A stretch of DNA of 9,005 bases from Ruminococcaceae bacterium UBA2857 (GTDB lineage: Bacteria; Bacillota; Clostridia; Oscillospirales; Acutalibacteraceae), in assembly GCA_002350705.1 (NCBI GenBank), contig DEFH01000065.1:1-9005 (forward strand), written 5' to 3'. Under the pieces are notes generated by a model. That model worked only from the letters and a program-made list of their open reading frames with translations, searched no databases and was not told where the DNA came from. Both the position numbers and the translations under genes were made by a program. This document shows, piece by piece, positions 7,209 through 9,005 of this stretch (position 1 is its first letter; each line of letters starts with the position of its first letter).

Positions 7209-7241
7209 ACAGTTCATTCCTTTAATAAGTTTGTCACTCTG

Positions 7242-7270
7242 ATTATAGCACAGTTTTTCTTTTTGCACAA
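7242..7270 (-). promoter_or_regulatory. agu operon promoter
   Basis: Reading the minus strand, TTGTGC (7270-7265) is followed after 17 nt by a perfect TATAAT (7247-7242). A TG one base before the -10 makes it an extended -10 element. Transcription should start near 7235, about 27 nt before the aguA ATG. The -35 abuts the T-run of the upstream terminator, so the operon seems insulated from read-through. Confidence 0.75.
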
Positions 7271-7271
7271 C

Positions 7272-7310
7272 AAAAAAGCCTTGCATACAACCCCAAATAT
7301 GCAAGGCTTT
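7272..7310 (-). terminator. intrinsic terminator just upstream of the agu promoter
   Basis: A perfect 13-bp stem, AAAGCCTTGCATA (7275-7287) with TATGCAAGGCTTT (7298-7310), closes a 10-nt loop. On the minus strand it runs into TTTTTT (7277-7272), so it terminates leftward transcription. On the plus strand no T-run follows. Confidence 0.85.
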
Positions 7311-7405
7311 GATTATCTTTATACCGAAAGCATTGCACTTTCGGTCAGCAGTCTTTTTCAAAAAAAACCGCCTCACAACAGACACATCTAACATTCTCCA
7401 TCGCT
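7272..7405 (-). ncRNA. candidate small RNA or detached leader (~130 nt) upstream of agu operon
   Basis: A minus-strand promoter at 7439-7412 and the terminator at 7310-7272 would define an RNA of about 134 nt. Inside it is a second perfect hairpin, ACCGAAAG (7323-7330) with CTTTCGGT (7338-7345), and a T-rich stretch near 7360-7370. No ribosome site with sensible spacing precedes the ATG at 7394, and its frame runs on through the terminator, so a protein product is unlikely. I do not recognise it as a known riboswitch or sRNA. It could act alone or, with read-through, as a leader of the agu operon. Confidence 0.4.
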
Positions 7406-7411
7406 GTTAAT

Positions 7412-7439
7412 ATTATATTCATATTTTCGGAAAATGCAA
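7412..7439 (-). promoter_or_regulatory. second minus-strand promoter upstream of agu operon
   Basis: On the minus strand, TTGCAT (7439-7434) is followed after 16 nt by TATAAT (7417-7412). The start would be near 7405. The region is AT-rich, so a chance match is possible; the downstream terminator makes it more credible. Confidence 0.5.
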
Positions 7440-7516
7440 GTAGTTTCTTCAAAAAAGTCCGCCAAATCTGTTAAATTTTTCACAAGATTTTTTGTTGATA
7501 AAATACATAGGCACCC

Positions 7517-7551
7517 AAAAACGGGCTTTGGCAGATGTCAAAGTCCGTTTT
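7517..7551. repeat. 35-bp hairpin direct repeat, copy 1
   Basis: A 13-bp stem, AAAACGGGCTTTG (7518-7530) with CAAAGTCCGTTTT (7539-7551) including one G-U pair on the plus transcript, has loop GCAGATGT. The whole 35 bp is identical to 8575-8609. It could act as a terminator on the minus strand (five T) but no minus-strand gene lies directly upstream of it here. It stands just before the lipoprotein promoter. The remaining 7311-7516 holds the elements listed separately and no gene. Confidence 0.9.
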
Positions 7552-7588
7552 GATGTGTAAAATAAATGGGACTATCGAATGAAAAAGA

Positions 7589-7618
7589 TTGACAAATCCA
7601 ATCAATCAATGCTATAAT
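7589..7618 (+). promoter_or_regulatory. lipoprotein gene promoter
   Basis: Perfect TTGACA (7589-7594) and perfect TATAAT (7613-7618) are separated by 18 nt, with TG at 7610-7611 giving an extended -10. Transcription would begin near 7625, leaving a 27-nt leader. This is the strongest promoter in the window by consensus and suggests high sigma-A-dependent expression. Confidence 0.9.
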
Positions 7619-7651
7619 ATCTTACACAAATTTGAGGAGGGTAAAATTTTT

Positions 7652-8569
7652 ATGTATAAAAAATATCTGACGGTAATTCTGGCTGCTTGCCTTATGTGTG
7701 CAGGTTGTTCCAATACAGCAAATGAACCCGTCGATGAAGAAAGTGTTTTAACAAATTCCCAAAATACCGAAGAATCTGTGACAACTGTTTCGGACGAAAA
7801 TAATACGGAAGCCAATTATCATTCTCTCAGTGAAGTAGAATCTGCAATCAACGCAAAATATTCCGGTGAAACATTACAATATCCATCCTCTGATGAAAAC
7901 TTTGAATACAATGTTTATGAAAGCTATATTCAGATTACCAAATATATCGGAAACAACGATGAAGTTGTATTTCCAAGCACGATAGACGGACTGCCTGTAC
8001 GTATCATCGGTTCAAACTCGGATGAATTATGGGTTATCGACCGTGAAAAAACACCCGTCAAGTCGATTGTAATCGAACCCGGAATCGAAATCATCTGCCA
8101 CCATGCATTGTCTTGTCAGGGATATTTGGACGAATCAGGCAAACTGCACGATTTTTCGGGAGTTATGAAAAGCATAAGCCTGCCGGAAGGATTACTGTAT
8201 ATTGGCAGGGAAGCTTTTTATGCCTGCGGAGGACTGACAGAACTGAATTTGCCTGAAACTCTGCAAGGAATCGGCGATGATGCTTTTTGTTCGGCTTTTG
8301 CCGACAATGCAAAAGTATCCGTCACCATTCCCGAAAGTGTGGTCGGAATCGGCACAGGTGCTTTTAATTCTCAAAGAAATTCATTATCCGACATTACCAT
8401 ACTGAACAGAAATACCGAATTATGCACAACAAGTTTCAGCGGAATGAGCGGAAATATCATAAGCGACAAAGCAGACGGAAATGAAATTACGGTTCACGGT
8501 TATGCCGCTTCTACCGCTGCACAGCTTGCAGCCGATACAAGACAAAAATTCATTGTCATAAAGGAATAA
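7652..8569 (+). CDS. BspA-like leucine-rich-repeat (LRR_5) surface lipoprotein
   Basis: A 305-aa predicted lipoprotein. The ATG at 7652 follows GAGGAGGG (7634-7641) by 10 nt; a TTG start at 7589 is excluded because it is the -35 hexamer. Residues 1-19 are a lipoprotein signal peptide (KK, then a hydrophobic stretch) ending in CAGC with Cys19 as the lipidated residue; Cys at -3 is less usual than Leu. Residues 20-58 are a Glu/Ser/Thr/Asn-rich linker. From about 136 come LRR_5 repeats of the form hxSIxLPEGhxxIGxxAF: 136-154, 172-194, 195-215, 222-241 and a degenerate one at 245-265. The end, VHGYAASTAAQLAADTRQKFIVI, is the usual C-cap of these proteins. Such repeats serve adhesion or host/partner binding in gut bacteria; the ligand is unknown. 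Its promoter and coding region are bracketed by identical 35-bp hairpins. Confidence 0.88.
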   Translation: MYKKYLTVILAACLMCAGCSNTANEPVDEESVLTNSQNTEESVTTVSDENNTEANYHSLSEVESAINAKYSGETLQYPSSDENFEYNVYESYIQITKYIGNNDEVVFPSTIDGLPVRIIGSNSDELWVIDREKTPVKSIVIEPGIEIICHHALSCQGYLDESGKLHDFSGVMKSISLPEGLLYIGREAFYACGGLTELNLPETLQGIGDDAFCSAFADNAKVSVTIPESVVGIGTGAFNSQRNSLSDITILNRNTELCTTSFSGMSGNIISDKADGNEITVHGYAASTAAQLAADTRQKFIVIKE

Positions 8570-8572
8570 CTT

Positions 8573-8609
8573 AAAAAAACGGGCTTTGGCAGATGTCAAA
8601 GTCCGTTTT
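8573..8609. terminator. rnpB terminator / 35-bp hairpin direct repeat, copy 2
   Basis: The 13-bp stem AAAACGGGCTTTG (8576-8588) with CAAAGTCCGTTTT (8597-8609) has loop GCAGATGT. On the minus strand it ends in seven T (8579-8573), a strong terminator for rnpB. On the plus strand only four T follow, giving a weaker stop for the lipoprotein gene, whose stop codon is 6 nt before the hairpin. Positions 8575-8609 are identical to copy 1 at 7517-7551. Confidence 0.9.
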
Positions 8610-8621
8610 CATGTTGAAGTA

Positions 8622-8970
8622 ACAGAGTGAAACTATAAGCCGGGTTCTGTCGTGAACAGCCATCTATCTTGGCAGCCCGTTGCCGGAACTGCTCAATGCC
8701 ACCTATTCAAAGCCATCGGGCAGATGTTATGCTTTACTGCGGTGTTGCTCCGGATAGGGTTTACAGGATCCGGCAGTTACCTGCCGGATCGGTGAGCTCT
8801 TACCTCGCCTTTCCACCCTTACCTGTCCAAAGACAGGCGGTATATCTCTGTTGCACTTTCCCTGGGGTCACCCCCGGCGGCCGTTAGCCGTTATCCTTGC
8901 CCTGCGGAGCCCGGACTTTCCTCAAATGCAGCCTTTCGGCTTACACTCGCAGCTGTCCATTTCACTCTGT
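8622..8970 (-). ncRNA. rnpB: RNase P RNA, class A
   Basis: This is the catalytic RNA of RNase P, which trims the 5' leader of precursor tRNAs. On the minus strand the universal 5' core GAGGAAAGTCCGGGCTCC lies at 8923-8906 and the 3' core ACAGAACCCGGCTTAT at 8650-8635; these form P4 and neighbouring helices. GGTAAGAGCTCACC (8804-8791) is the conserved J11/12 region. A perfect 10-bp P12 stem with a GUAA tetraloop lies at 8790-8767. The ends are set by helix P1, ACAGAGTGAAA (8970-8960) with TTTCACTCTGT (8632-8622), giving about 349 nt. The sequence follows the class A pattern, as expected for Clostridia rather than Bacilli. The exact 5' and 3' ends are estimates. Confidence 0.96.
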
Positions 8971-8975
8971 CACTC

Positions 8976-8981
8976 ATTATA
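8976..8981 (-). promoter_or_regulatory. rnpB promoter, -10 hexamer
   Basis: TATAAT on the minus strand (8981-8976) lies 6 nt before the expected 5' end of rnpB, the right distance for a -10 element. The -35 would fall at about 8999-9004, at the window edge, where no good hexamer is visible. Confidence 0.65.
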
Positions 8982-9005
8982 ACCGCTACGATAAATATAT
9001 AAAAA

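Noticed and set aside
7209..7394. 62-codon N-terminal extension of agmatine deiminase
   Set aside because: It would cross the operon promoter and a perfect T-tailed terminator, and the protein from 7208 already has the full family length.
7476..7504. Plus-strand promoter (TTCACA with TAAAAT) before the left 35-bp hairpin
   Set aside because: The best hexamers are only 14 nt apart and poorly matched; the region is AT-rich enough to give this by chance.
7589..7651. TTG start for the LRR lipoprotein at 7589
   Set aside because: These bases are the -35 hexamer of its promoter, and starting at 7652 gives a good ribosome site and a proper lipoprotein signal peptide.
8669..8887. Plus-strand 72-aa open frame
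   Set aside because: It lies wholly within the antisense of rnpB, whose conserved structure explains the sequence.

Overview
The window looks like chromosomal DNA of a gut-type Clostridia bacterium (Bacillota, perhaps near Ruminococcus/Oscillospiraceae). The reasons are strong AGGAGG-type ribosome sites, TTGACA/TATAAT promoters, AT-rich spacers with short T-tailed terminators, a class A RNase P RNA, an ECF sigma/anti-sigma pair and a BspA-type leucine-rich-repeat lipoprotein. The genus-level guess is inference only.

Layout, left to right. Positions 1-250 are non-coding and end in an extended -10 promoter. guaB (IMP dehydrogenase, 272-1750, +) follows and closes with an intrinsic terminator. 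Next is an AT-rich tandem duplication of about 87 bp (1812-1983). It lies directly before an ECF-type sigma factor (2001-2540, +) and a one-pass membrane protein in the position of its anti-sigma factor (2542-3804, +). A perfect 18-bp inverted repeat (3886-3929) serves as a terminator for both strands between these genes and the converging minus-strand operon.

The minus-strand operon is the most interesting part. It reads aguA (agmatine deiminase, 7208-6102), then a TIR-like/helical-repeat protein (6102-4813), then aguB (N-carbamoylputrescine amidase, 4816-3938). AguA and AguB perform consecutive steps of agmatine to putrescine conversion. Between them, overlapping both by 1 and 4 nt, sits a protein whose first ~110 residues resemble the TIR-like nucleotide-binding domain of bacterial immune effectors. 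Its gene is clearly more AT-rich than either enzyme gene. This suggests that a TIR effector or sensor was captured by a polyamine operon.

Upstream of aguA (7209-7651) are its extended -10 promoter and a minus-strand terminator placed just before that promoter. A second minus-strand promoter lies upstream; together with the terminator it would give a small RNA of about 130 nt. One copy of a 35-bp hairpin repeat is also here. A lipoprotein with LRR_5/BspA-like repeats (7652-8569, +) follows from a near-consensus promoter. A second copy of the same 35-bp hairpin lies just after it, where it terminates rnpB (RNase P RNA, about 8970-8622, minus). The lipoprotein gene with its promoter is therefore bracketed by two copies of the rnpB terminator.
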